DNA from: Candidatus Ryanbacteria bacterium RIFCSPHIGHO2_02_FULL_45_17b
GTDB lineage: Bacteria; Patescibacteriota; Minisyncoccia; Ryanbacterales; 2-02-FULL-48-12
Direction: 5' to 3'
DNA: 46,255 nucleotides
Assembly: GCA_001819815.1 (NCBI GenBank)
Contig: MHNO01000005.1
Coordinates: 1-46,255 of the forward strand
A program made the position numbers and the translations under genes. The notes beneath the pieces were generated by a model. The model was not told where the DNA came from, did no database searches, and saw only the letters and a program-made list of their open reading frames with translations. Below, in pieces: positions 6,152 to 14,867 of the stretch (position 1 is the first letter of the stretch; every line of letters begins with the position of its first letter).

Positions 6152-8092
6152 ATGTCCTTCACCCTCAAAAGTCAATATAAACCAACCGGCGACCAACCTC
6201 GCGCCATTGAGGAAATTTCGGCACGCGTGAAGGAGGGTGTACCCGAACAAACACTTATCGGGGTTACGGGCAGCGGAAAAACATTCACGATGGCGAATGT
6301 TATTGAACGCGTGCAGAAACCAACCCTCATAATTTCACACAACAAAACACTTGCCGCGCAGCTCTACCAGGAGTTCAAGGAATTTTTTCCGGAAAACGCG
6401 GTACACTATTTCGTGTCTTACTATGACTATTACCAGCCCGAAGCGTATCTTCCCCAAACCGACACCTACATTGAAAAAGATGCCAAAATAAACGAGTTTA
6501 TTGACCGCTTGCGCCACGCTTCCACGCAATCACTTCTCACGCGCCCGGATACAATCATTGTCGCTTCTGTATCGTGCATATATGGCATTGGGGATCCTGC
6601 TGAATACGGCGGCATGTCCATATCAATTTGCGCGGGGCAAAAAATAAAACAAAATGATTTTTTGAAAACACTTGCGGCTCTGCAATATGAACGAAACGAC
6701 ATCGAGCCCAAAACGGGAACATTCAGCATCAAGGGAGACGTGATAGAAATAATTTCTCCCTCCGGAATAGAGACAACGCGCGTGGAATTTTTTGGAAATG
6801 AAATTGAACGCATAAATAAAGATGAGCAAAAAATTCAATTGTTCCCCGCGAAGCATTTTGTAATGCCGCATGAAAAAATTGAAAACGCCCTTATACATAT
6901 AGAACAAGAACTAACCGCGCATGGAGAGAGCCTGCAGAAACGCGGAAAAATACTTGAAGCGGAACGCCTCCGCGAGCGCACGCGCTTTGATCTTGAAATG
7001 TTGCGTACCACGGGCTACTGCTCGGGCATCGAAAACTATTCGCGCCATCTCTCGGGTCGGCGCGCCGGAGACCCGCCATCCACATTGCTCAATTATTTTC
7101 CAAGCGACTTTCTTGCATTCATCGATGAATCACACATGACACTACCGCAAATCCGCGGTATGTATCATGGCGACCGCGCGCGAAAAGAAACACTTATAGA
7201 GCATGGATTTCGCCTTCCTTCCGCGCTCGATAACCGCCCTCTTATGTTCGAAGAGTTTGAAACGCGCGTGCCACAAGTGATATACGTGTCGGCAACTCCC
7301 GGGCAATTTGAGATTTCAAGCGGCCCCGCCTCTGAACAACTGGTGCGCCCCACCGGCCTATTGGACCCCGACATTGAAATTCGTCCTACCAAAAACCAAA
7401 TACACGACGTTGCCGAGGAAATTAAAAAACGCGCGGCGAAGGGCGAACGCACGTTGGTTACCACCATCACGAAACGCCTTGCTGAAGACATTGCCGAATA
7501 TTTTGCGGGCGAAGGCATACGCGCAGAATATATTCACTCCGAAGTAAAAACACTGGAGCGCACCGACATACTTCAAAAACTCCGCAAAGGCGAATTTGAC
7601 GCGCTTGTTGGTATTAATCTTTTGCGGGAAGGGCTGGATATTCCAGAAGTGTCGCTGGTCGCCATTCTGGACGCAGACAAAGAGGGGTTTTTACGAAACG
7701 CCATCACCTTGATTCAAACTATGGGGCGCGCCGCGCGGCATCTCCACGGACACGTAATCCTCTATGCCGACTCCATAACAAAATCAATGCGGGAGGCAAT
7801 AGAAACAACGGAACGGCGGCGAAAAATCCAAGAAACCTACAATAAAGAACACGGCATTGTTCCCTCTCCTATTAAAAAAGAAATACGGTCATGGTTTGCC
7901 TCTGAATCTGAAGACAAAAAAAGTGGCGCATTTGAACGGCGCCTGGAAGAAAAAGTCCGTGAACATGCAGAAGACAAACGCTCTCTTGCGGAGCTTAAAA
8001 AAGAACTCGAAGCAGAAATGCTTTCTGCGGCCGCAAAGCTTGATTTCGAAAAAGCGGCGACGTTGCGCGACATGATAGAAAAATTAAACTGA
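6152..8092 (+). CDS. uvrB: Excinuclease ABC subunit B
   Basis: UvrB is the damage-verifying helicase of nucleotide excision repair; it receives DNA from UvrA and positions UvrC. Visible features are Walker A GVTGSGKT (37-44), the beta-hairpin region YYDYYQPEAYLPQTDTYIEK, the helicase motifs FIDESHMTLPQIRGMY and GINLLREGLDIPEVSLVAIL, QTMGRAARH, and a C-terminal UVR motif (KLDFEKAATLRDMIEKL). The 646-residue length is normal. The open frame extends to 6083, but homology and the duplicate copy both begin at ATG 6152. No ribosome site precedes this ATG; the original leader may have been displaced by the inserted island. Confidence 0.96.
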   Translation: MSFTLKSQYKPTGDQPRAIEEISARVKEGVPEQTLIGVTGSGKTFTMANVIERVQKPTLIISHNKTLAAQLYQEFKEFFPENAVHYFVSYYDYYQPEAYLPQTDTYIEKDAKINEFIDRLRHASTQSLLTRPDTIIVASVSCIYGIGDPAEYGGMSISICAGQKIKQNDFLKTLAALQYERNDIEPKTGTFSIKGDVIEIISPSGIETTRVEFFGNEIERINKDEQKIQLFPAKHFVMPHEKIENALIHIEQELTAHGESLQKRGKILEAERLRERTRFDLEMLRTTGYCSGIENYSRHLSGRRAGDPPSTLLNYFPSDFLAFIDESHMTLPQIRGMYHGDRARKETLIEHGFRLPSALDNRPLMFEEFETRVPQVIYVSATPGQFEISSGPASEQLVRPTGLLDPDIEIRPTKNQIHDVAEEIKKRAAKGERTLVTTITKRLAEDIAEYFAGEGIRAEYIHSEVKTLERTDILQKLRKGEFDALVGINLLREGLDIPEVSLVAILDADKEGFLRNAITLIQTMGRAARHLHGHVILYADSITKSMREAIETTERRRKIQETYNKEHGIVPSPIKKEIRSWFASESEDKKSGAFERRLEEKVREHAEDKRSLAELKKELEAEMLSAAAKLDFEKAATLRDMIEKLN

Positions 8093-8133
8093 TGCCTCTT
8101 GCAATATCTAACAATAACGTGTAGAGTTGCTCC

Positions 8134-8394
8134 ATGCCCAATACATCATCAGCCAAAAAAGCATTGCGTCAGTCTGCCAAGCGGCGCGTTCAGAATACGC
8201 GCCATAAGCGCGCTGTTGCCGATACAACAAAACAGATCCGGAAACTTATTGAATCCGGAAAATATGAAGAAGCCGCGGCTTTGCTTGGACGCGCTTATAA
8301 AGAAATAGACAAGGCGGCAAAAACACGCGTCCTCAAGAAAAACACCGCCGCACGGAAAAAATCCCGCGTGGCACGATTGGTAATCAAAAAGTAA
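8134..8394 (+). CDS. rpsT: 30S ribosomal protein S20
   Basis: The 86-residue, very basic, all-helical protein begins MPNTSSAKKALRQSAKRR and continues with RVQNTRHKRA, the S20 signature. S20 binds 16S rRNA early in small-subunit assembly. It starts 41 bases after uvrB on the same strand and is convergent with holA, with only eight bases between the stops. S20 and the polymerase delta subunit are often neighbours in bacteria, which supports both calls. Confidence 0.92.
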   Translation: MPNTSSAKKALRQSAKRRVQNTRHKRAVADTTKQIRKLIESGKYEEAAALLGRAYKEIDKAAKTRVLKKNTAARKKSRVARLVIKK

Positions 8395-8402
8395 AATTTA
8401 TT

Positions 8403-9323
8403 TTACATCGAGAGTAAGATCCGTTCCAAACCGAGGGCTAAATCCCCTCGGCTTTGTTTTGTTTGAAAATCAAGAGCGACAAGAGACGTATGCCGAAGTG
8501 TAAGATTTTGCGCGGGAATATGCGCCACAACCGCTGCCGCTTTTTTTGCAACAAAGGGATGCACTCCCGCAACACGCGGAATATCCGCCATTGCAACACC
8601 GCGCTGTATAAGCGAGTGTATGGAAAGCAAGGTTTTCGTATGGGAAAGTAGCCGCCAAAAAATTTTCTCTGGTCCCATACCAGCCTGAACAAGCATGGTA
8701 TATATATGCCAAGCTTTCGCGCGTTGTGACAACCCATACGCGTCTAGGAGACTGAATATCGCGCGATCTGCTTGTGTATCAACTCTAGTTGCATTAGGAA
8801 TTCCTTTATCATCATATCCTTTCATAAGCGCGCTTTTTTCGAGTTGTTCTACCATGTGCCATGAATCTCCTGATGTGTCTGCAAGAATACGCCGCTTTTC
8901 GTTTGCATTCAGTGATACGCCCCGCATCCGCGCTTCCTCATCCAAGAACCGCGCGGCGCTCTCTGGCGTAAGCCCTCTGAATTCCTGCGTTTTTGCCGCG
9001 CGCGCAACAATAGCAGCGCTTACGGGCACACGATCCCATACCACATAGATATCATCCGACTTCGTAAGCGTCGGGAGTTGTTCTTCTAGATATGCCGCTA
9101 CGTCCGCGGTCGCTCCACTCGGATCCTCGACCACAAAGAGTCGTTTATCGCGAAAAAGAGATCCTGTTGTTAGCACTTGTTCTACTTCCTGCCGAGAATG
9201 CTCCGGCAATACAATACGCACCGCGCTCTCACGGCCTCCTGCCACCGCATAAAAGCGATCTATAATCTCGCGCAGTTTTTTACGGCTTCGGTAGGTATCT
9301 TCACCAAAGAGAACATACAGCAT
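8403..9323 (-). CDS. holA: DNA polymerase III delta subunit
   Basis: The delta subunit opens the sliding clamp within the clamp loader. The 306-residue protein begins MLYVLFGEDTYRSRKKL, the usual start of HolA with the GED pattern of its degenerate AAA+ fold. It continues with LFRDKRLFVVEDP and a C-terminal region with the typical LLSHTKTLLSIHSL and GLERILLSM helices. No true Walker A motif is present, as expected for delta. It lies directly upstream of the response regulator stop and is convergent with rpsT. The clamp, dnaN, is at 24362. Confidence 0.85.
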   Translation of the reverse strand: MLYVLFGEDTYRSRKKLREIIDRFYAVAGGRESAVRIVLPEHSRQEVEQVLTTGSLFRDKRLFVVEDPSGATADVAAYLEEQLPTLTKSDDIYVVWDRVPVSAAIVARAAKTQEFRGLTPESAARFLDEEARMRGVSLNANEKRRILADTSGDSWHMVEQLEKSALMKGYDDKGIPNATRVDTQADRAIFSLLDAYGLSQRAKAWHIYTMLVQAGMGPEKIFWRLLSHTKTLLSIHSLIQRGVAMADIPRVAGVHPFVAKKAAAVVAHIPAQNLTLRHTSLVALDFQTKQSRGDLALGLERILLSM

Positions 9324-9329
9324 ACATGC

Positions 9330-9767
9330 TCACATATAGAGTTCATTAAGAATCTCCTTTATCCGCGTTACAATCTCGCCAGGCGTATATTTTGCTTTTA
9401 TGAGAAAATCCTTCGCACCCAAAGATTCCGCGCGCGCTACCTCTTCTTTTTGCCCTAAATTACTTAACATAACAACGGGTATGCTTTTCAGTTGTTCATT
9501 TTTCTGCATTGCCTCAAGAACTTCGTACCCGCTCATGCCCGGCAATAGAATATCTAACAGCACTAATTGGGGCGGATCTTCCCGCAATACCTGTAACCCC
9601 TCTTCGCCCGTTGTGGCTTCCTTTACCAAAAACCCTTCGCTGGAAAGTTTGCGCACAATCAGGTCGCGCAAGAATTTGTCATCTTCCACAATCACAAGCT
9701 TCACGCCATGATTTTCTACCGCGCGCGCGATTGGTAGCGAACTTGATTGTTGATCGGCAGTATTCAT
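9330..9767 (-). CDS. Response regulator, receiver domain only
   Basis: It receives a phosphate from a histidine kinase. The CheY fold is clear: acidic pair EDD (28-30), phospho-acceptor D72 in VLLDILLPG, Thr/Ser site VVMLSN and Lys in GAKDFLIKA. There is no output domain, so it acts by protein contact like CheY or Spo0F. About 20 N-terminal residues before the receiver domain look unstructured. GGGAGA precedes the start, and the ATG overlaps the kinase stop (ATGA), so the two are translated together and are almost certainly partners. Confidence 0.9.
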   Translation of the reverse strand: MNTADQQSSSLPIARAVENHGVKLVIVEDDKFLRDLIVRKLSSEGFLVKEATTGEEGLQVLREDPPQLVLLDILLPGMSGYEVLEAMQKNEQLKSIPVVMLSNLGQKEEVARAESLGAKDFLIKAKYTPGEIVTRIKEILNELYM

Positions 9768-10906
9768 CGTGTTTCTCCCATAGGTTGATAAGCTTTTTCT
9801 TGTTTTTTTACAAAATCCTCTGTTGCCGAAATACTAAAAAATACGGTAGTGCCCTTTTGTTCTTCTGATGTAAACGTAACCGTTCCCCCATGCCGTTCAA
9901 TGATATTTTTCGCAATGAACAGGCCCAAACCGGATCCCTCTGTTTGTTGGCGTATGGCATTTGAGGCGCGATAAAACCGGGAAAATATTTTTGACTGCTC
10001 TTTGGGCGGTATCCCAATACCATTATCTGTAATGCTGACTTCCAGCTTGTCATGCGCCAGCGCGGCGCGCGCCACTACCTCCCCACCTGCGTTGCTGTAA
10101 CGAACTGCGTTATCCAAGATATTTATAAGAGCGGTATACATACGGCTTTCATCAGCAATAATTTCAAGGTCGCTCGGAGCGTCTTTGATAAACAAAAGAC
10201 GCACTCCCCGCATAGTCGCCTGAGCCATAGACGCATCAACAGCTTTCTGTATGATATCAAGAATTTTTGTTTTTTTAAACTGGAACCCAAAACGGCCTTC
10301 TTCAATGCGGGATATGTCAAGAAAGTCATTAATTAAATGGATGATATGTTCGTTTGTTTGATAGCTTTGTTGGAGAAACTCGCGTTGTTTTTCATTTATT
10401 TCGCCCATGTCGCCATCAAGCATCAGCCGGAGCGACCATTTGAGCGCCGAAAGGGGGGTACGCAACTGATGCGCCGCCACCGTAACAAATTGTGATTTTA
10501 TTTGAGAAAGCGCAACCTCGCGTTCATGACTCTCAGAAACATTTTTTGCTGTCCCCTTAAAAAAACGGAGCAACTGCCCTATTTCATCATTCCTTTTTAA
10601 GTCAATCTGAATGGAAGAATCGCCTTCTGTAATGCGCCGCGCCGCCCTAGCAAGTGTAAGAATGGGGCGGGTAACCCTATATGCGACAAAAGACGAAAGA
10701 ATCACCGCAGATCCTGCCAATTCAAGCCACACAAACAAAAAGGGCACGTGCATGGGTATTTGCAGAAGGAATATCATGGCGACCAGCACTATCAATAAAA
10801 GCATTGCCGCAAACGTAAATAAAAATACACGCACCGAAAACGAGCGGCCAAACGGCACAGCCGGCAAAGCATCTCTCTTTGGTTGTTTTTCAGAAGACGG
10901 CTCCAT
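9764..10906 (-). CDS. Membrane sensor histidine kinase
   Basis: Two transmembrane segments (about 28-50 and 55-76) with almost no loop between them are followed by a HAMP linker (RVTRPILTLARAARR...), a dimerisation domain with H146 in AAHQLRTPLSAL, and an ATP domain with ILDNAVRYSNAG (N box), DNGIGIPP (G1) and GSGLGLFIAKN (G2). The lack of an outside sensor domain suggests that it senses membrane state or an internal signal. Its 380 residues and pairing with the receiver protein form a complete phosphorelay module. Confidence 0.93.
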   Translation of the reverse strand: MEPSSEKQPKRDALPAVPFGRSFSVRVFLFTFAAMLLLIVLVAMIFLLQIPMHVPFLFVWLELAGSAVILSSFVAYRVTRPILTLARAARRITEGDSSIQIDLKRNDEIGQLLRFFKGTAKNVSESHEREVALSQIKSQFVTVAAHQLRTPLSALKWSLRLMLDGDMGEINEKQREFLQQSYQTNEHIIHLINDFLDISRIEEGRFGFQFKKTKILDIIQKAVDASMAQATMRGVRLLFIKDAPSDLEIIADESRMYTALINILDNAVRYSNAGGEVVARAALAHDKLEVSITDNGIGIPPKEQSKIFSRFYRASNAIRQQTEGSGLGLFIAKNIIERHGGTVTFTSEEQKGTTVFFSISATEDFVKKQEKAYQPMGETR

Positions 10907-10933
10907 TTTTCTACTATAAGCGGTTAGGTCTAA

Positions 10934-13588
10934 CTATGCCATATCTTTCCAATTGGCACCGGTATGCACATCAACCCGCAAAGGCACCGCAAGAGCAGAG
11001 ACGTGTTCCATTATATCTCGCACCTGTTGGCACACCGACTCAACCGCCGATTGTTTTACTTCAAACAAAAGCTCATCGTGCACCTGTAACAGCAATTTTA
11101 CATCACCCCGCCGAATATCACCGGCCAACTGATGATACACGCGCGCCATAGCTACTTTTATAATATCAGAGTCCGACCCCTGAATAGGCGCGTTAATCGC
11201 CATGCGTTCCGCTTCCCGTCGCGCCTGCCAGCCCATATTGGCCATGTTGGGGAAATAACGCCGCCGTCCAAAAAGCGTTTCTACAAAACCATTCTCGAGC
11301 GCATCCGCTTTTAATTTTTCCATAAGCGTTTTGATGCCGGGAAACTGTTCAAAGTACGCTCGTATGAACTGTTCGGCTTCTCTGCGCGAAATTCTCAAAG
11401 ATTCGGACAAACTTTGCGCTCCCATGCCATAGAGAATGCCAAAATTAATTGCCTTTGCGGCGCGGCGCATGGTTGAGGTAACCTCCGCGGGAGATACATG
11501 GTTTACCGCAGACGCCGTGAGTGTATGAATATCCGCATTGGTATCCCGAAACGCTTGAATCATATGCGTATCACCGGAAAGATGCGCCGCAAGCCGAAGT
11601 TCAATTTGCGAATAATCGAATGAAAGCAATACAAAGCCCCGAGAAACAATAAATGCGCGGCGAATTTCCTGCCCCAATGGCGTGCGGATAGGAATGTTCT
11701 GCATGTTGGGATTCTGCGACGAAAGACGTCCCGTTACGGTCCCTGTTTGATTAAATGTAGTGTGTATCCGCCCCGTCACGGGATCAACCAATCCCGGAAG
11801 AACATCCACATATGTTGACTTCAGTTTCGCCTCCTCGCGCCAAGCAAGAATTTCATCCACCAAAGGATGCGCGCCTTTCAGTTTTGTAAGTTCGGAGGCG
11901 CGGGTCGAACGCGCGCCGCCGCCCGTTTTACGCACCGCATCAGAAGCAATTTCTAATTTTTCAAATAATACTTCTCCCAATTGTTTGGGTGAGTTTATGT
12001 TGAACTTCACGCCCGCAAGCTCGTATATCCGCGCCTCTCGCTGATCCATACGATGCTGGAGTGACTTGGAAAAATCAGAAAGCACCTTTGTGTCAAGAAG
12101 AATACCGGCAGTTTCCATATGCGCAAGAACAGGTATAAGCGGCATCTCAATATCAAAAAAAACTTTTTCTAATTTATTTTCTTTCAGCTCTTTTTCGAGG
12201 ATCTTGCGAAGTTTTGGCACATGCGCGACCGCTTCTTCTACCAACGTTGTCTGAATGGACAGTTTGTCATTGAGAAGATCGAACAGATCAGGATCCCGAA
12301 GCTCGGGACGCAACACCCACGCCGCAACACCCATATCAAAATCCATGCGCGCAGAGGCAACTCCCGCTTTCCAAAAAAACCGCAGAACTTCCTTGCCATG
12401 AAAAGCCGTATGGGAAACAGTACTCTTAAATAAAAGCTCAAACGATTGTAAGTTCTTTTGTATGTCCGCAACAGCCAGATGCCATGCGTTATTCTGCACC
12501 GCACACACGCATTCATCCGTGGTGCTCGCAATCCACGAAACAGACGCTATGGAAAGAGCTTGTGAAAAAAAGTCGGCCGAACATGCGCGAAGCCCGGGTT
12601 TTTTTTCATCCGCCTCCAAAAAACTCATTTGCGGCTGATCTTCTTTTTTTGCCACAGGACGCGGTTCTCCGACCGTATATAATCGCGAAACCAAACTCAT
12701 AAAACCCATGCGTTCCAAAAACGCGCGCGCATGTTCTGAAGACAAAATCCCGTTCCAAACCGTATCGGCAACACGAAATGTCACCGGCACATCCAAGCGA
12801 ATGCGCGCAAGATCGCGCGAGGCATAAGCGTCATCTTTATGCGTGTCTAACAGTTCCGCTAATTTGCCCCTGAAAATACGTTCATCTGGTTTCTTTTTTG
12901 AGAGCGCCGCGTATACTTTTTCCAGTGTATGATATTTTTGTATAAGCGCGGTTGCTGTTTTTTCTCCTACTCCTGGTACTCCTTTGATGTTGTCGGATGG
13001 GTCGCCTTTTAACCCTTTGTAATCGGGTAAAAATTGTGGTTTGAACCCGAATCGTTCCCCCACCGCGCGCTCGTCGTATAGCACCGTATCCGCAATGCCT
13101 TTGCGCATGGTAAATACCACCGTACGCGAACCATCTACTAACTGAGTGGTATCGAGGTCGCCCGAGGCAATAATGATTTTGAGATTCGTATCTTCTTCCC
13201 GGGCGCGCGCCACAAGCGTGCCAATGATATCATCCGCCTCATAACCTGCTTTGTCGTATATGCGAATACCAAACGATTCAAGCAACCCGCGCACCGTATC
13301 AAACTGACGAACAAGATCATCGGGAGCAGTTGCGCGTTGCGCTTTATATTCTTTATAGGCTTTATGACGAAACGTGGGCTCGGGACGGTCAAACGCGGCC
13401 GCAATATAATCGGGTTTAAAGTCTTTTATAATCTTCAACACGATATTTGCAACGCCGTACACCGCGCCAACCGGCTCGCCCGTCGGAGATGAAAGCGGCG
13501 GCAACGCATGAAACGCGCGGTGAATAAGGGCATGAGTATCCAATAGCACCAGAATCTTATTCTTTTTTTCTTTTATGTTAGTGGGCAT
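10934..13588 (-). CDS. polA: DNA polymerase I
   Basis: This repair and Okazaki-fragment polymerase has an N-terminal 5' nuclease (residues 1-290; DTHALIHRAFHALPPL, GDPSDNIKGVPGVGEKTA), a middle exonuclease-like region and a C-terminal polymerase (motif A FDYSQIELRLAAH, motif B RRAAKAINFGILYGMG, motif C QVHDELLFEV). The middle region (about 330-490) lacks the DxE and other catalytic acids, so proofreading is probably lost, as in many non-enterobacterial PolA proteins. Its 884 residues are normal. Its first bases overlap the end of tsaE by 11. Confidence 0.95.
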   Translation of the reverse strand: MPTNIKEKKNKILVLLDTHALIHRAFHALPPLSSPTGEPVGAVYGVANIVLKIIKDFKPDYIAAAFDRPEPTFRHKAYKEYKAQRATAPDDLVRQFDTVRGLLESFGIRIYDKAGYEADDIIGTLVARAREEDTNLKIIIASGDLDTTQLVDGSRTVVFTMRKGIADTVLYDERAVGERFGFKPQFLPDYKGLKGDPSDNIKGVPGVGEKTATALIQKYHTLEKVYAALSKKKPDERIFRGKLAELLDTHKDDAYASRDLARIRLDVPVTFRVADTVWNGILSSEHARAFLERMGFMSLVSRLYTVGEPRPVAKKEDQPQMSFLEADEKKPGLRACSADFFSQALSIASVSWIASTTDECVCAVQNNAWHLAVADIQKNLQSFELLFKSTVSHTAFHGKEVLRFFWKAGVASARMDFDMGVAAWVLRPELRDPDLFDLLNDKLSIQTTLVEEAVAHVPKLRKILEKELKENKLEKVFFDIEMPLIPVLAHMETAGILLDTKVLSDFSKSLQHRMDQREARIYELAGVKFNINSPKQLGEVLFEKLEIASDAVRKTGGGARSTRASELTKLKGAHPLVDEILAWREEAKLKSTYVDVLPGLVDPVTGRIHTTFNQTGTVTGRLSSQNPNMQNIPIRTPLGQEIRRAFIVSRGFVLLSFDYSQIELRLAAHLSGDTHMIQAFRDTNADIHTLTASAVNHVSPAEVTSTMRRAAKAINFGILYGMGAQSLSESLRISRREAEQFIRAYFEQFPGIKTLMEKLKADALENGFVETLFGRRRYFPNMANMGWQARREAERMAINAPIQGSDSDIIKVAMARVYHQLAGDIRRGDVKLLLQVHDELLFEVKQSAVESVCQQVRDIMEHVSALAVPLRVDVHTGANWKDMA

Positions 13589-14051
13589 GTTCTATTATTA
13601 TTCTTCGTTCATGCTCGTTCAAAAATTCAAACGATATCCGTATGTATGCAGGAGGCAGGGCTCGCTGTACTCTATCTGCCCATTCCACCAGCACAATCGT
13701 GTCCTTATCTTTCAGTATATCCTGCCAGCCGAGCGAACGTAACTCACGCGCGCTTTTGAGACGATATGCATCGATATGAACAAGTTTCTTGAAACATGAT
13801 CCGCCGGCTGGCGAATGAAGCTTGAAGCTTTTCAAAATAACAAACGTGGGGCTCAAAACTTTTTCACGGACACCAAGACCGCGCGCGAATCCCTGCGCGA
13901 ATGTGGTCTTGCCGCCGCCTAAATTACCTTCAAGCGCCACCACGAAAGCGCCTTTTCTGTTAAGGCTTGATTTTAATAATTCTTTGGCAAATAGGCACGC
14001 GAATTTTTGGGTTTCTTTTGCTGAAGATGTTGTGATTTCCAAAGACTTCAT
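13578..14051 (-). CDS. tsaE: tRNA threonylcarbamoyladenosine biosynthesis ATPase TsaE
   Basis: TsaE powers the TsaB-TsaD complex that makes t6A37 in ANN-decoding tRNAs. The P-loop is GNLGGGKTT (42-50), followed by the conserved SPTFVI, HIDAYRL and VEWADRV stretches. The 157-residue length is typical. It is the promoter-proximal gene of a tsaE-polA pair and overlaps polA by 11 bases. TsaB, TsaC and TsaD are not in this window. Confidence 0.93.
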   Translation of the reverse strand: MKSLEITTSSAKETQKFACLFAKELLKSSLNRKGAFVVALEGNLGGGKTTFAQGFARGLGVREKVLSPTFVILKSFKLHSPAGGSCFKKLVHIDAYRLKSARELRSLGWQDILKDKDTIVLVEWADRVQRALPPAYIRISFEFLNEHERRIIIEHAH

Positions 14052-14085
14052 AAGTATGCGTTATGGTAACAGAAACCTATGCAAT

Positions 14086-14132
14086 AAAAAACAGCAGAGA
14101 GATTAGTTCCCGTAGAAACTTCTCTCTGCTGT
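14086..14132 (-). terminator. Rho-independent terminator
   Basis: A perfect 12-bp stem (ACAGCAGAGAGA with its complement at 14121-14132) is followed on the minus strand by a T run. It ends the His/Arg-rich gene. Confidence 0.88.
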
Positions 14133-14137
14133 ATTAC

Positions 14138-14770
14138 TTACTCGAACCTGCATCCGGCATCCCCCCACCCCCCCTTGAAATTACGGAGATAGTGAGGGGA
14201 GTTTTTCTTTTGGTGCTCCCTCACCAGTTGGTCCCACCGCTCTCCTGTAAGAACAGGGTCTTCCTGGCCGCTATACCGGATGGCGGCCTGACACTCGGTG
14301 CGACCGTCTTTCTGACCGGCCACGGAGGCTTTCTCTGCCCCAGAAACTTCCCGACCGTGAGAAGGTTCTGGAACAACCGTTTCCACCACCCTCACTTCCT
14401 TCTCAACAATAACCTCACGAGGGGGTGAGAACAACCAACCAAACGGGTCAAATTGGACAACCACGCCGGGATAATTATACCTCTCATAATACCCGGGATC
14501 ATCATAATACCAGCCACGATACCCATGACGATACCAATGGTGGTGCCGATCACGCCTGTATGATCGATGGTGATGGTTATTATGATGCCTCCGCCAGTCA
14601 TGATGGCGACGGTATCCGCGACCCTGTTCATGTCGCCTTCCATCATGACCGCGCCACTCATGCCGCCTACCATCATGATCACGCCTATTATGTCCACCAC
14701 CTGCGAACACAAAGTTCGCAGAAGCAAACAAAAACAACGACACAAAAAACAGACAAATGATCTTTTTCAT
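14138..14770 (-). CDS. Secreted His/Arg-rich low-complexity protein
   Basis: ATG at 14770 follows an excellent AGGAGGAT site. Residues 1-23 form a signal peptide (Lys-Lys, hydrophobic core, end near FVFAGG). Residues 24-90 are almost wholly His, Arg, Gly, Asp and Tyr in imperfect repeats of GHDGRRHE type. A hydrophobic-aromatic segment (YNYPGVVVQFDPFGWLF) and a charged C terminus with two Cys follow. The many His suggest metal binding or strong surface charge outside the cell. Similar His-rich exported proteins occur in many bacteria with unknown roles. The gene stands alone, ended by a strong terminator. Confidence 0.75.
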   Translation of the reverse strand: MKKIICLFFVSLFLFASANFVFAGGGHNRRDHDGRRHEWRGHDGRRHEQGRGYRRHHDWRRHHNNHHHRSYRRDRHHHWYRHGYRGWYYDDPGYYERYNYPGVVVQFDPFGWLFSPPREVIVEKEVRVVETVVPEPSHGREVSGAEKASVAGQKDGRTECQAAIRYSGQEDPVLTGERWDQLVREHQKKNSPHYLRNFKGGWGDAGCRFE

Positions 14771-14867
14771 TCAAAGATCCTCCTTCGCATATTTTCCTAT
14801 ATTGTACACCAAAAATTGTGTAAAGTCAATACTTTTCTATATGCAAACAACATGCTAGGAATGGGCT

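Noticed and set aside
14425-14760. Plus-strand His/Asp/Thr-rich frame
   Set aside because: It is the antisense shadow of the His/Arg-rich gene, which has a signal peptide, a strong ribosome site and a terminator.
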